Assembly: GCA_030427705.1 (NCBI GenBank) | Contig: JAUIBR010000001.1 | Location: forward strand, 62,001-126,000 | DNA from: a bacterium | GTDB lineage: Bacteria > Myxococcota_A > Bradymonadia > Bradymonadales > Bradymonadaceae | DNA: 64,000 nt | Direction: 5' to 3' | Made by a program: the position numbers and the translations under genes | The notes under the pieces: generated by a model | The model's input: the letters and a program-made list of their open reading frames with translations, nothing else | Told to the model about the DNA's origin: nothing | The model's database searches: none | Shown here: in pieces, positions 52,352-61,740 of the stretch | How the letters are laid out: each line of letters opens with the position of its first letter | Numbering within the stretch: position 1 is the first letter of the stretch

Positions 52352-52376
52352 AGAACAAGGACTCAGGGTTCTTGTT
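52352..52376 (-). repeat. Interrupted-palindrome repeat, copy 6, right flank of the RAYT-like gene
   Basis: On the minus strand the arms are AACAAG and CTTGTTCT and the loop is AACCCTGAGTC, differing at two loop bases from the other copies. The tail box is not recognisable. It is inverted relative to copy 5, with the RAYT-like gene between, and lies 59 bp before coaD. Confidence 0.82.
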
Positions 52377-52434
52377 GACGCGGGCGGCGGCGACGCAGAT
52401 AGTTGCGACCGAATAGACCTCGCGAAGGAGCACC

Positions 52435-52920
52435 ATGCGCGTCGCCATTTATCCCGGGAGTTTCGACCCTTTGACGTGTGGACACGTCAGCATTATTGAA
52501 CGCGGCCTAAACGTGTTCGACAAAGTCATCATTGCGGTCGCGTTGAACGTCCGAAAGAAGGGCGCCTTGTTCACATTGGAAGAGCGGATCGACCAGATCG
52601 AATCCTGCTTCACCGGCAAAAACATCGAGGTAGACACGTTCGAGGGGCTATTGGTGGACTACGCAAAGTCCCGAGGCACCAACATTCTGCTGCGTGGCCT
52701 GCGCGCCGTCAGCGACTTCGAATACGAACTGCAGATGGCCAACATGAACCGCCGTATCGCAGAAGACATCGAAACCGTCTTCATGATGACGGAAGAAAGC
52801 CACTTTTATATCAGCTCCAGCCTCATTAAAGAGGTTGCACGATTCGGCGGCGATATCTCCGGCATGGTGCCGGAACACATTGTCGACCCTCTCTACAAGA
52901 AACTCCGCGAAGAAGGTTAA
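52435..52920 (+). CDS. coaD: Phosphopantetheine adenylyltransferase
   Basis: CoaD catalyses the fourth step of CoA synthesis. The nucleotidyltransferase HxGH-type motif is AIYPGSFDPLTCGHVSII; LLRGLRAVSDFEYELQMANMNR and the C-terminal ISSSLIKEVARFGGDI (ISSS.IKE) are diagnostic. 161 residues is the usual length. Ribosome site AAGGAG before ATG. It is followed by an aminotransferase (4 bp), so these metabolic genes form a run with pncB. Confidence 0.96.
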   Translation: MRVAIYPGSFDPLTCGHVSIIERGLNVFDKVIIAVALNVRKKGALFTLEERIDQIESCFTGKNIEVDTFEGLLVDYAKSRGTNILLRGLRAVSDFEYELQMANMNRRIAEDIETVFMMTEESHFYISSSLIKEVARFGGDISGMVPEHIVDPLYKKLREEG

Positions 52921-52924
52921 CTCC

Positions 52925-54106
52925 ATGAAGTTCGCAGCTCGTATTTCTCGCGTTCAGCCGTCACCCACACTCGCAATCACCGCAAAGGCCAAAGCCATGA
53001 AGGCCGACGGCATCGATGTCGTTAGCTTCGGAGCGGGTGAGCCTGATTTCAACACACCGGCACAAATCTGCGAGGCCGCCAAAGCCGCGATTGATGCAGG
53101 CCACACACGTTACACACCAGCCGTGGGAATACCGCAGCTGCGCAAAGCCATCGCCGAGGACTACAAACGGCGCGGCCGCGACGTGGCTGCAAATCAGGTC
53201 ATTGTCGGGGTTGGTGGCAAACATGCACTGTATAACGCGACGCAGGTACTCTTCGACGAAGGTGACAAGGTCATCATCCCGGCGCCATATTGGGTGAGCT
53301 ACCCAGCGCAGGTGCTTCTGGCCGACGCAGAACCTGTGCTTCCATTCGCAGGCCCCGAGTCGGATTTCCGCCTTACGCCGGACCAACTGCGCGCGGAACT
53401 GCAAGCAGACGCAAACATCCGTGGTCTAATCTTGTGCTCGCCGTCGAACCCAACAGGCTCCGTATACTCGCTGGAGGAACTGCAGGCTCTTGGTGCAGTC
53501 CTTACGGACTATCCAGACGTCGTCGTCTTCTTCGACGCCATGTACGACCGCCTGTGCTACGACGAAGAAATCGCAGCCGACTTCGTGCAGGCAAACCCTG
53601 AACTCGCTGACCGCACGGTCACGTTCAACGGATTCAGCAAAACCTACGCGATGACAGGATGGCGCCTTGGCTACGCCATTGGTCCTGTCGAAATCATCAA
53701 GGCGATGAGCAAGTTGCAGTCGCAGTCGACCTCCAACCCGACTTCATTCGCCCAGTACGGCGCCGTGAACGCATTGTCCCTTCCAGACAGCGAAATCGAC
53801 GCGATGAAAGCCGTCTTCAAACGACGACGCGACCTCATCGTTGACCGATTGAACGCAATCGAAGGCGTGCACTGCGCCACGCCAGGCGGCGCGTTCTACG
53901 TCTTCCCTGACCTCACCAGTTTCGTTGGCGAGGGCAAACGTTTCGCTACCGACCTCGAGCTGGCGGATTTTCTGCTCGAGAAAGCACTCGTCGCTGTCGT
54001 TCCTGGTTCTGCATTCGGCGCACCGGGCCACGTCCGACTGTCATACGCGACCAGCGATGAACTCATTGAAGAGGGAATTCGCCGAATCGCGGAAGCACTG
54101 AGTTAA
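52925..54106 (+). CDS. Class I aspartate aminotransferase
   Basis: Fold type I aminotransferase of the aspartate/prephenate group (Ib-like): KADGIDVVSFGAGEPDFNTP, YTPAVGIPQLRKAIA, LCSPSNPTGSVYS, FFDAMYDRLCYD, and the pyridoxal Lys in FNGFSKTYAMTGWRLGY. The C-terminal Arg block is FLLEKALVAVVPGSAFGAPGHVRLSYA. Exact amino acid specificity cannot be read. 393 residues from ATG 52925 is typical; the longer frame begins inside coaD and is not used. No gene symbol is given because aspC/aspB/patA naming cannot be decided. Confidence 0.94.
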   Translation: MKFAARISRVQPSPTLAITAKAKAMKADGIDVVSFGAGEPDFNTPAQICEAAKAAIDAGHTRYTPAVGIPQLRKAIAEDYKRRGRDVAANQVIVGVGGKHALYNATQVLFDEGDKVIIPAPYWVSYPAQVLLADAEPVLPFAGPESDFRLTPDQLRAELQADANIRGLILCSPSNPTGSVYSLEELQALGAVLTDYPDVVVFFDAMYDRLCYDEEIAADFVQANPELADRTVTFNGFSKTYAMTGWRLGYAIGPVEIIKAMSKLQSQSTSNPTSFAQYGAVNALSLPDSEIDAMKAVFKRRRDLIVDRLNAIEGVHCATPGGAFYVFPDLTSFVGEGKRFATDLELADFLLEKALVAVVPGSAFGAPGHVRLSYATSDELIEEGIRRIAEALS

Positions 54107-54109
54107 TCC

Positions 54110-55573
54110 ATGGATCGATTGTACCGAGACTCACTCTCACTGCTGACAGACCTCTATCAGCTCACGATGGCGTACGGCTATTTTGCCAACGACATCCATG
54201 AGCACGAGGCCGTGTTCCACCTCTACTTTCGCAAGCACCCCTTTCAGGGCGGCTATACGGTGGCATGTGGGCTCGAGTACGCCATCGACTATCTAAAGAA
54301 CTTCAAGTTTGACGAAAGCGATATCGACTACCTGAAAACGCTTGAAGGAACTGACGGAGAGCGCCTGTTTCCCGATGCGTTTCTGGACTATCTGGCTCAG
54401 ATGGAGTTCGAGTGTGATATCGATGCAGTCGAAGAAGGCACGATCGTCTTTCCAAATGAACCGATCCTCCGCATCAAAGGCCCGATTGCGCAGTGCCAGC
54501 TGTTGGAGACACCACTTCTAAACATCCTCAATTTCCAATCGCTCGTCGCAACCAAGGCGGCACGTGTCTGCTACGCCGCAGCCGGAGATTCCGTGCTGGA
54601 GTTTGGTTTGCGCCGCGCACAAGGCGTCGACGGCGGAGTTGCAGCCTCCCGCGCCGCATATGTCGGTGGATGCACAGGGACCTCCAACGTTCTTGCGGGC
54701 AAGCTTTTTGGGATACCGGTCAAGGGTACCCACGCGCACAGCTGGGTGATGACATTCGATACCGAGATGGAGTCGTTCCGGGCGTACGCCAAGGCAATGC
54801 CGAACAACGCGGTCTTCCTGGTCGATACCTACGACACACTCGAGGGCGTCAAGCACGCCATCACAGTGGGAGAGGAGCTGCGCGCGAAGGGCCACGAGAT
54901 GATTGGGATTCGTCTCGATTCAGGTGACCTTGCGTACCTATCCATTGAAGCACGCAAACTTCTAGATGCCGCAGGGTTCGAAAGCGCGGCCATTGTTGCC
55001 AGCAACAATCTCGATGAATATGTGATCGACAGCCTCAAACAACAGGGCGCGACCATCGCTGTTTGGGGCGTCGGTACAAAGCTTGCGACCGCATATGACC
55101 AACCCGCGCTAGGCGGCGTCTACAAACTTGCTGCAATTCGGGAGCAGGACGGTGAGTGGGAGCACCGGCTCAAGCTATCCGAGCAGGTCATGAAGACCTC
55201 AACGCCCGGAATCCTCGCCACACTGCGGTTCTATGATGACGGCGAGTACATCGGCGACTTGATCTATGACGAACTGAGTGGCGTCGACAAACCGTATGTC
55301 ATCGTCGACCCAGCCGACATCACGCGTCGCAAAAAGCTACCTGAAACTGCGCAGGTTACCCCGCTCCTCGCACCAGTCTTTCGCAACGGGGTCTGTGTCT
55401 ACGAAAGCCCATCGCTGCATGCCATGCGTGAGCGAACCATGGACGAGCTGGAGGCGTTCCACTCCGGAATCAAGCGCCTCATGAATCCCCATGAATACCC
55501 CGTTGGCTTCGACCTGCGATTACACAAACTCAAAACCGAGCTGGTGCTCAAAGCCCGCGGTTTTTCCGACTAG
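54110..55573 (+). CDS. pncB: Nicotinate phosphoribosyltransferase
   Basis: NAPRTase makes nicotinate mononucleotide in NAD salvage. LLTDLYQLTMAYGYF at the N-terminus, VACGLEYAIDYLKNF, EFGLRRAQGVDGGVAASRAAYVGG, the catalytic-His region KGTHAHSW, and the later GIRLDSGDLAYLSIEAR block match the family. 487 residues is normal. It sits 3 bp behind the aminotransferase, and with nadE at 31.7 kb the window has two Preiss-Handler enzymes. Confidence 0.95.
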   Translation: MDRLYRDSLSLLTDLYQLTMAYGYFANDIHEHEAVFHLYFRKHPFQGGYTVACGLEYAIDYLKNFKFDESDIDYLKTLEGTDGERLFPDAFLDYLAQMEFECDIDAVEEGTIVFPNEPILRIKGPIAQCQLLETPLLNILNFQSLVATKAARVCYAAAGDSVLEFGLRRAQGVDGGVAASRAAYVGGCTGTSNVLAGKLFGIPVKGTHAHSWVMTFDTEMESFRAYAKAMPNNAVFLVDTYDTLEGVKHAITVGEELRAKGHEMIGIRLDSGDLAYLSIEARKLLDAAGFESAAIVASNNLDEYVIDSLKQQGATIAVWGVGTKLATAYDQPALGGVYKLAAIREQDGEWEHRLKLSEQVMKTSTPGILATLRFYDDGEYIGDLIYDELSGVDKPYVIVDPADITRRKKLPETAQVTPLLAPVFRNGVCVYESPSLHAMRERTMDELEAFHSGIKRLMNPHEYPVGFDLRLHKLKTELVLKARGFSD

Positions 55574-55605
55574 CGAATCCCGGATGAACCAGTCCCCGTG
55601 CGGAC

Positions 55606-55628
55606 AACAAGGTCTCCGGGTTCTTGTT
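55606..55628 (-). repeat. Interrupted-palindrome repeat, copy 7
   Basis: Core with arms AACAAG and CTTGTT around AACCCGGAGAC, read on the minus strand. The outermost CT of the right arm is missing (GT instead), and the tail is not conserved. It lies between pncB and the outer-membrane gene, 6 bp upstream of the AGGAG of the latter. Confidence 0.85.
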
Positions 55629-55643
55629 TTATAGGAGTGCATT

Positions 55644-56246
55644 TTGAATCGATTCTCTCTCGTTTTGGTTGTTCTGATTGCCGTTTTAGGGGTGGTTGCT
55701 CCGACTGATGCTGAGGCGTTGGGCATTCGCGCCGGTCTTCAAGGCAAGATTGGTGGTGCGAACGCGACGAGCGATGAATTCGCGGAAGACCCGGATTTGG
55801 CGCTGGCATACGGCGGCAATGTCTACGGTACGATTGCCATCATTCCTAAACTCTACTTCGGTCTCTACTTCGACTTTACGCGAGCGACCCATCCTGTTGG
55901 TGACTCGGACGCATCGCTGATCGTCAATCTGCCCGGGGCCGGCGGCGTGTTCCGAACAAGCTGGTTTGGGTTCACGGGGCAGCTCTACGGCGGTTATGCA
56001 TTTGGCTCGACGCAGTTTGAGCTCGATGGGGTGGAAGGCGAAAGCACACGCGCGTACGGCCCACAATTCGGGCTATTCCTCGCCAAGGAGTTCGTCATTG
56101 TCCCTGCGGTCACCAGCATCGATGCTGGATTGTTTGGTTGGTGGCAGAACCTTCACGGTGAAGAAATCAACGGCATCGAACCTGAGGCCATCTCTTACTT
56201 CACTTTTGGTCTTGGGATTCAGGTGAACCTGGGTCTGGGCTTTTAG
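55644..56246 (+). CDS. Predicted outer-membrane beta-barrel protein (TTG start)
   Basis: TTG 55644 is accepted because AGGAG lies 8 nt upstream and the signal peptide (NRFSLVLVVLIAVLGVV, cleavage near DAEA) starts there. The mature part alternates hydrophobic and polar residues in a barrel style, with GGNVYGTIAIIPKLYFGLYFDFTRAT and ISYFTFGLGIQVNLGLGF, ending in Phe. It is about 200 residues, consistent with an eight-stranded barrel. I do not recognise the family; the role is unknown. Confidence 0.78.
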   Translation: MNRFSLVLVVLIAVLGVVAPTDAEALGIRAGLQGKIGGANATSDEFAEDPDLALAYGGNVYGTIAIIPKLYFGLYFDFTRATHPVGDSDASLIVNLPGAGGVFRTSWFGFTGQLYGGYAFGSTQFELDGVEGESTRAYGPQFGLFLAKEFVIVPAVTSIDAGLFGWWQNLHGEEINGIEPEAISYFTFGLGIQVNLGLGF

Positions 56247-56266
56247 GATTCTGCCCCCATTGAGGT

Positions 56267-56710
56267 TCAACATGTGGGCAAATCGAGGATATCCCGAATA
56301 CCTGCCGCCGCAGCCGCCAACGAAAGCGCCAGGTAGAAGAGACCCACAATGAGGATTGGCCAATCGCCCAGACTCGCTTCCATCAGCCACGGAATGCTCA
56401 GACCGAAATTCGCCGCAATATGAATGCTCCACATCAGCAGTGCAGACGAGAGCTTCATTCGGGCCGCGAAGATATACGGGATGGTCATCGCCCAACCCAA
56501 GAGGCCAAGCCCCAAGCCGACTGCCGCGCCGGTGGAGGCCAGTGCTTTCATGCTAATTGGATCGTCGAAGAGCGTTCCACCCGCCAAGATTGTGGCAAAA
56601 GGCAGGACCATCAGGGCAAATGGGGCTCCGACCGTTCCCAGAATCAGGAAGATGGAGGCAATGCCTCGGGAGCGATTTTCTCGAATTGTGTTCCTAGCTA
56701 AGACCGACAT
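56267..56710 (-). CDS. Small integral membrane protein
   Basis: A perfect AAGGAGG 6 nt before ATG 56710 fixes the start, shortening the open frame by 19 codons. The 147-residue protein has four membrane helices (IFLILGTVGAPFALMVLPF, AAVGLGLGLLGWAMTIPY, MWSIHIAANFGLSIPWL and PILIVGLFYLALSLAAAAA). No family was recognised. It is convergent with the outer-membrane gene and diverges from the TPR lipoprotein gene; the 242-bp interval between them (56711-56952) probably contains promoters, but none could be set with confidence. Confidence 0.75.
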   Translation of the reverse strand: MSVLARNTIRENRSRGIASIFLILGTVGAPFALMVLPFATILAGGTLFDDPISMKALASTGAAVGLGLGLLGWAMTIPYIFAARMKLSSALLMWSIHIAANFGLSIPWLMEASLGDWPILIVGLFYLALSLAAAAAGIRDILDLPTC

Positions 56711-56952
56711 GATGACCTCCTTCGCGTGTTCGAGAAATGCAACTTCACGATTCGTGCCGGATCCCACGCAAACCTAAAGCCCAATAATAACCAAACCTTA
56801 ACACACCACCCCACTCCCAACTTCCGCCTGTGCTGTCCACCAAGTTGACAGCGTCGTACAACACTTGTGCGCAAACTTGATTGGAACATTCGTGTGGATG
56901 CGTAGTCCGAAACGTGTGAAAACACCGAGCAAGACTTCAGTATGGGAAACGC

Positions 56953-57891
56953 ATGAAACTCCACATTGCCGCAGTATTGGTGCTCATCGCGGTCGTCGGC
57001 TGCAAGGGTGAAGAAACCTCCGAAGCGCCAGCGACGCCACCAACACAGACGAATCAGCAACCCAAATCCGAGAAAGCCAAAGAGGCCGACAAGGTCCAAG
57101 CTCAGGCAACCAAGGACGGGGAGCTTGGCCCAGGCACAAAGGAGCAACAGGATATCATGCTGACGGCGAAGACGTTCTTCCTGCAGGACAACTGGGACGC
57201 TGCGGCCGTTGAGTTCGAAAAACTCACGAAAACTGGCCCAGTCAGTGGTCCTCAAGTGACAGCATATATTGCGCTCGGCCAGATTTATCAGGATCAATCG
57301 AAGCCCGAAAAAGCGCTGCATCTTTACGAAGAGCTACTCAAAAAGGCTCCTGAAGTTGCCGAAGTTCAATTCGTGGTTGGACGCGCTTACGCAGAACAGG
57401 GCGAGACGACGAAGGCCATCAAGGCGTACGAACTGACCATCAAGTACCAGCCCAATTACCTCCAAGCGTACACCGAAGTCGCAAGCCTCTACGCCAAAGC
57501 TGGGCGAAATGAAGAATCGGCGAAGATGTTTTTGGATTATGAACAACGGGTCTACAGGCTTGCCGGACAGCTCGAGAAGGCAGAGACCACGCCGCAGGAA
57601 GCGCTCGAAATCCTCGAGGTCTTCTCGTTTATTCAAGACGACCGAGCAAATCAGGCGATCCTGAAATCCTTGGATTCCCCACACGCTGCGGTTCGTGAGC
57701 GTGCGGTTGTTCTGACGATGGAGTTCAAGTTGGGCGCCGCCACCGAGAAGATTCAGCGAATGGCAAATGACGACCCTGACCTTCGGGTCCGCATGATGGC
57801 CAAAGAAGCGCTCAAATCCACAACGGGTGCACCCGTGGACGGCTCATCACCCACCTTCGTGGACGACAAATCGAAGCTGCCAAAAGAATGA
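56953..57891 (+). CDS. TPR lipoprotein
   Basis: Lipobox AVVGC (Cys17). A charged linker (SEKAKEADKVQAQATKDGE) precedes three to four TPR units (about 65-190: AKTFFLQDNWDAAAVEFEKL, YIALGQIYQDQSKPEKALHLYEELL, VVGRAYAEQGETTKAIKAYEL). The C-terminal part (about 210-300) has HEAT-like phrases (ILKSLDSPHAAVRERAVVLTM; MANDDPDLRVRMMAKEAL). It probably acts as a periplasmic scaffold (inference). Convergent with the clostripain gene (6 bp). Confidence 0.87.
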   Translation: MKLHIAAVLVLIAVVGCKGEETSEAPATPPTQTNQQPKSEKAKEADKVQAQATKDGELGPGTKEQQDIMLTAKTFFLQDNWDAAAVEFEKLTKTGPVSGPQVTAYIALGQIYQDQSKPEKALHLYEELLKKAPEVAEVQFVVGRAYAEQGETTKAIKAYELTIKYQPNYLQAYTEVASLYAKAGRNEESAKMFLDYEQRVYRLAGQLEKAETTPQEALEILEVFSFIQDDRANQAILKSLDSPHAAVRERAVVLTMEFKLGAATEKIQRMANDDPDLRVRMMAKEALKSTTGAPVDGSSPTFVDDKSKLPKE

Positions 57892-57897
57892 CCAGCG

Positions 57898-59781
57898 CTA
57901 TGGGAGCGTATTCACCTGGTTGCCTGCGACGTCTTCTGCCACACCGAACGTCACGATGTCGCCCTCGAGCGGTAGCGCTGCGATTTGCAACGTGGCGAGT
58001 TCATTGAACTCACCTGGTTCCAGTGACAGCTCCGAGGTCATCGGATTGAAATAGGTTCGCAACGGAGCCACTTCGTAGGGTTGGTCGGCGATATCTTCCC
58101 AAGGGATGACCGCCCAGGTCTCATCATCATTTTGGATCGCCGCTCCCTGCGGTCGCAGCGCCAAATCCAACACGACAAACGCTGTGCCTGCGTCAGCACC
58201 TAGTTGCCACACCACAGGGATATAGATCACGCCACGAACCACCAAGGCCACAGCCGAGTTCTGAAGGTCAGCCCCCATATCTGCGTCCGAGAACCCCATG
58301 GTTGCAAGAGGAACGCCCATTTCGCTGTTGGCCGCCTTCACGCCACGCGCTTGTGGCAAATCAATGGCTACACCAACGAGTACACGCTCAGCACTTTCCT
58401 GAACGCCGGCCAGAATTGTGATGCTCTCAAGCAACGTGTCGTCCGACCCGTCCCAGGTGACGTTGGTTACGTCATAACCGGCCTCACTTGGCTCGGGCGT
58501 CCCGAGGGTCGTCGTGAGCATGGGAAGCGCTGCGTCAGCGGCGATCAGCTGCTCTTCCGGCGAGCCCGCACCGCCTCGCAGAACGCGGTCGAACCCTGTG
58601 CTTCTGCCTTCGGAATCTGCCTGAATATCTTGAATGAGCTCACTTGCGACCGTGTAATTGAGCCCCAATGTACCCGGCAACGTGCTCGAAGATGTGTACG
58701 CGATTTGCAGTGACTCAAGTTCAGCGACCACGTCTGCTGCTTGTTGATCGAGCTCAGCATCACCAGAATCAAACGAGCCCATCATGTTCCCGAAGTCCAC
58801 ATAACGGCTCTGCCCAGTCCCGGAGTCCCAGTAAGGATGCGATTTTGCGACGGCCTGCTTTACCTGCGTGTAGACCGCTTCGGGCTCTGCCTCGAAGTCC
58901 TCTTGGAACTGCTCATCAAACTCCAACAACTGAATCGCGAATGCTGTGAGGTCGGTGCTCCATGCGGCAAGCGTAACCTTCAAGCCGGAGTCGCGGTTTG
59001 GATTATCCCGATAGTATTTGCCATAGGCTTCGACGACGCTCGTGGCCAGGGTGTCGACATCCAAATCGTCGTCGTAGAACGCCCGCATCACACCGTCGTA
59101 GTCCCAGCCATCTCCGGGCTCAAGCTCGGCGCTTCCGATATAAACATCCGCCACTGGCGACATCGTCGCGAGGTAGGTCGCGGACGAGAGCAAACAGGTG
59201 TCAAAGCCAATGATATCGATGCGCATGAACTCGCTGGAGTCATCCGCCGGGTCGGTTCGGAACGCAGACTGAAGTGCTTCAGCCCGCACTCCACCTCGCC
59301 CATCGGTCTCGTCACTTCCGTAAGTTCGAGGCGAGCCGTGGTCCCAAAACACGATCATCTCGCGATCATTGCCGCGGTCTTTTACGCGGTTGATAAAATC
59401 GTGGATCGTCGAAGCGTCCGTGGAGTTGACCTCGCCCAGATCATCGAGCTCTTCCCAGGAGTTCGACGCGTCCAAGAGAAACACTTTGGCGCCATTGAAA
59501 TCGGGAAACCCAGGGGTGCTCGCAACGCTGTACTTTCCTGCTTCAGACCGGTCGATAAAGAGCAAGACCTCGACACCTTCGGGCGGCCCGTTCTGCGTCA
59601 ATTCCACCAAATCCCGCGAGGCGAACGGGTCCAGATTGTTGTCCGCTGCCATGTAGATGCCGAGCGTCCACGTTTCCGAAGGTTGCTCATCTGGCGGCGG
59701 CGGTGGGTCATCATCGCCGCACGCAAATGCAGAGAAGGTGAGGAATAATGCGAGGCTATAGACAGAGATATTCGTTTTCAT
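57898..59781 (-). CDS. Clostripain-family (C11) cysteine peptidase lipoprotein
   Basis: Lipobox FSAFAC (Cys21) followed by DDDPPPPPDEQP. The peptidase core (about 35-330) has the clostripain catalytic His in VFWDHGSPR and Cys in IGFDTCLLSS, with TWTLGIYMAADNNLD at the start. The C-terminal part is beta-rich and may be an accessory domain. C11 enzymes cut after Arg or Lys, often after self-cleavage; a secreted lipoprotein form fits digestion of external protein. 627 residues. Divergent from the histidine kinase gene. Confidence 0.9.
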   Translation of the reverse strand: MKTNISVYSLALFLTFSAFACGDDDPPPPPDEQPSETWTLGIYMAADNNLDPFASRDLVELTQNGPPEGVEVLLFIDRSEAGKYSVASTPGFPDFNGAKVFLLDASNSWEELDDLGEVNSTDASTIHDFINRVKDRGNDREMIVFWDHGSPRTYGSDETDGRGGVRAEALQSAFRTDPADDSSEFMRIDIIGFDTCLLSSATYLATMSPVADVYIGSAELEPGDGWDYDGVMRAFYDDDLDVDTLATSVVEAYGKYYRDNPNRDSGLKVTLAAWSTDLTAFAIQLLEFDEQFQEDFEAEPEAVYTQVKQAVAKSHPYWDSGTGQSRYVDFGNMMGSFDSGDAELDQQAADVVAELESLQIAYTSSSTLPGTLGLNYTVASELIQDIQADSEGRSTGFDRVLRGGAGSPEEQLIAADAALPMLTTTLGTPEPSEAGYDVTNVTWDGSDDTLLESITILAGVQESAERVLVGVAIDLPQARGVKAANSEMGVPLATMGFSDADMGADLQNSAVALVVRGVIYIPVVWQLGADAGTAFVVLDLALRPQGAAIQNDDETWAVIPWEDIADQPYEVAPLRTYFNPMTSELSLEPGEFNELATLQIAALPLEGDIVTFGVAEDVAGNQVNTLP

Positions 59782-59853
59782 GGGTAGTCAATTACGCAGG
59801 TTGTGGATCCAAGTCTAGATCCTTTTTGATGCATTACATGATAAGATCGGAGC

Positions 59854-61740
59854 ATGTCTGAAGGCCCACATACGACCACGATGAAACTCGAGAGTCTGCG
59901 GACCGTCGAACTTCTGGAGCTGTACACGCGGCCCGAGGTCATGATGGAAGACGCGATTGATGAGCTTTCACGCGATGATCTGGCCATCTTGGTGCTTCAG
60001 CTGCTGCAGGTCGTGCGGCATCAAGAGGACCGGTTTGCGTGCATCACCGAGATTGGCAGCGCGCTGGGCTCCACGTTCGATCTAGACGAGCTTCTGACCA
60101 TTGTAATGTCGAAGGTCACGGAATTGATGAGCGCGGAACGATCGACGCTCTTCATCTTGGACCCAGAAAACGACGAGCTCTGGTCGAAAGTGACTCAGGG
60201 CGTCGTGAACACTGAGATTCGTCTGAAGGTTGGCGACGGGATTGCGGGCTGGGTGGCCCTGACCGGCAAGTCCATCAATATCCGTGATGCCTACTCTGAC
60301 CCTCGATTCAATCCGGAGGTCGATTCAAAGACCGGATATCACACGCGCAGCATCTTGTGTCAGCCGATGCGAAACCAGGAAGGCCGCATCATTGGGGTCG
60401 TTCAGGTCCTTAATAAGCGCACGGGTCACTTCACCGATGAAGACGAGAACCTCCTCAGTGCGCTCGCCTCTCAAGCGGCGGTCGCTGTGGAAAACAGCAA
60501 GCTCTATCTGTCGGTCGTTGAGACCAATATGGAGCTCACCGACCTGACGAAGAAGCTCGAAAAGAAGATCGACGAGCTCGACACGTTGGACCGGATTGAG
60601 AGTGAGCTGACCACCCACGTTGCGCTCGACAACATGATATCCAAGGTCACTCAAACGACGGCGGAACTGTTTGACGCCCAGGCCGCCGTTCTGGCACTGG
60701 TTGAGGACGACGAACACCAGTTCTTCATCCAATCGAAGCTCGATGATGGCTACAAATTCTCAACGCTGAGTGTCCCGACAGATGTTGGGGTTTGTGGGCA
60801 GGTCATCGCCTCGAAGACGCCATTTCTGTGCAACACCGGTGAATGCGAAGGCGTACCAGGTGCGGCGAGTGTCGAGCTTGGGATCGTGGTCGAAAAGGTC
60901 ATCGCGGTTCCCCTCTTTGACCAAGATGAGCGCGCGATTGGTGCATTGAAGATCGTCAATCGCGACCGTGGATTTGATGGTGCCGATCTGAAACTGCTGG
61001 GTCTGATCGCTTCACGATTGGCAGGGGCCGTCGTGGCTCGCCGCATCTACGAAGAGATGCAGAAATCTGAGCGATTGGCATCCATTGGCCAGATGCTCTC
61101 GGGTGTGATTCACGATCTGAAAAACCCTATCGCCATTATCAACGGTTATGTCCAATTGATGGCGAAGTCAGACGACAAGGACAAACGCGATAAGTTCGCG
61201 AAGACCATCTACAAGCAGTTCGACCTGCTGAACCAGATGACCCAGGAATTGCTCAATTACGCACGCGGCGAGAAGAATCTGCTGGCGCGCGAGGTGTACC
61301 TAAACAACTTCTTCGATGAGCTGTCCGAAACCTTGAACAAGGAGCTCGCGACGCGCAACGTCGAGCTAGCGCTAGATCTGCAGTACGCGAACGTCATCAA
61401 ACTCGATGTCGTGAAAATGCAGCGTGCCATCCTCAATCTTGCGCGAAACGCCGCGGACGCGATGCCAAATGGCGGTATATTCACCATCCGCACCGAGCTC
61501 GATGAGGCAAACGAGCAGGTTCTAATGACGTTTTCCGACACGGGGTGTGGCATCCCCGATGTGATTCAAGGAACCCTCTTTGATGAATTCGTGACGGAAG
61601 GCAAATCTCACGGGACGGGACTTGGCCTCTCCATCGTTAAGAAAATCGTCGAATTGCATGGCGGTTCGATCTCGTTCGAAACCGGACCATCCGGCACAAC
61701 GTTCCTAATCGCACTCCCCTTAGACCCGCATGAAACCTAA
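59854..61740 (+). CDS. Cytoplasmic sensor histidine kinase with two GAF domains
   Basis: N-terminal helix (about 30-55), then GAF1 (about 70-205: GIAGWVALTGKSINI and VLNKRTGHFTDED) and GAF2 (about 245-385: VGVCGQVIASKTPFLCN), both lacking membrane helices, so sensing is intracellular. The kinase core has the phosphorylated His in SGVIHDLKNPIAIINGY, N-box LNLARNAADAMPNGG, and G-boxes FSDTGCGIPD and HGTGLGLSIV. No response regulator is adjacent. The last residues (DPHET) are coded inside the tail of repeat copy 8. The function is unknown. Confidence 0.9.
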   Translation: MSEGPHTTTMKLESLRTVELLELYTRPEVMMEDAIDELSRDDLAILVLQLLQVVRHQEDRFACITEIGSALGSTFDLDELLTIVMSKVTELMSAERSTLFILDPENDELWSKVTQGVVNTEIRLKVGDGIAGWVALTGKSINIRDAYSDPRFNPEVDSKTGYHTRSILCQPMRNQEGRIIGVVQVLNKRTGHFTDEDENLLSALASQAAVAVENSKLYLSVVETNMELTDLTKKLEKKIDELDTLDRIESELTTHVALDNMISKVTQTTAELFDAQAAVLALVEDDEHQFFIQSKLDDGYKFSTLSVPTDVGVCGQVIASKTPFLCNTGECEGVPGAASVELGIVVEKVIAVPLFDQDERAIGALKIVNRDRGFDGADLKLLGLIASRLAGAVVARRIYEEMQKSERLASIGQMLSGVIHDLKNPIAIINGYVQLMAKSDDKDKRDKFAKTIYKQFDLLNQMTQELLNYARGEKNLLAREVYLNNFFDELSETLNKELATRNVELALDLQYANVIKLDVVKMQRAILNLARNAADAMPNGGIFTIRTELDEANEQVLMTFSDTGCGIPDVIQGTLFDEFVTEGKSHGTGLGLSIVKKIVELHGGSISFETGPSGTTFLIALPLDPHET

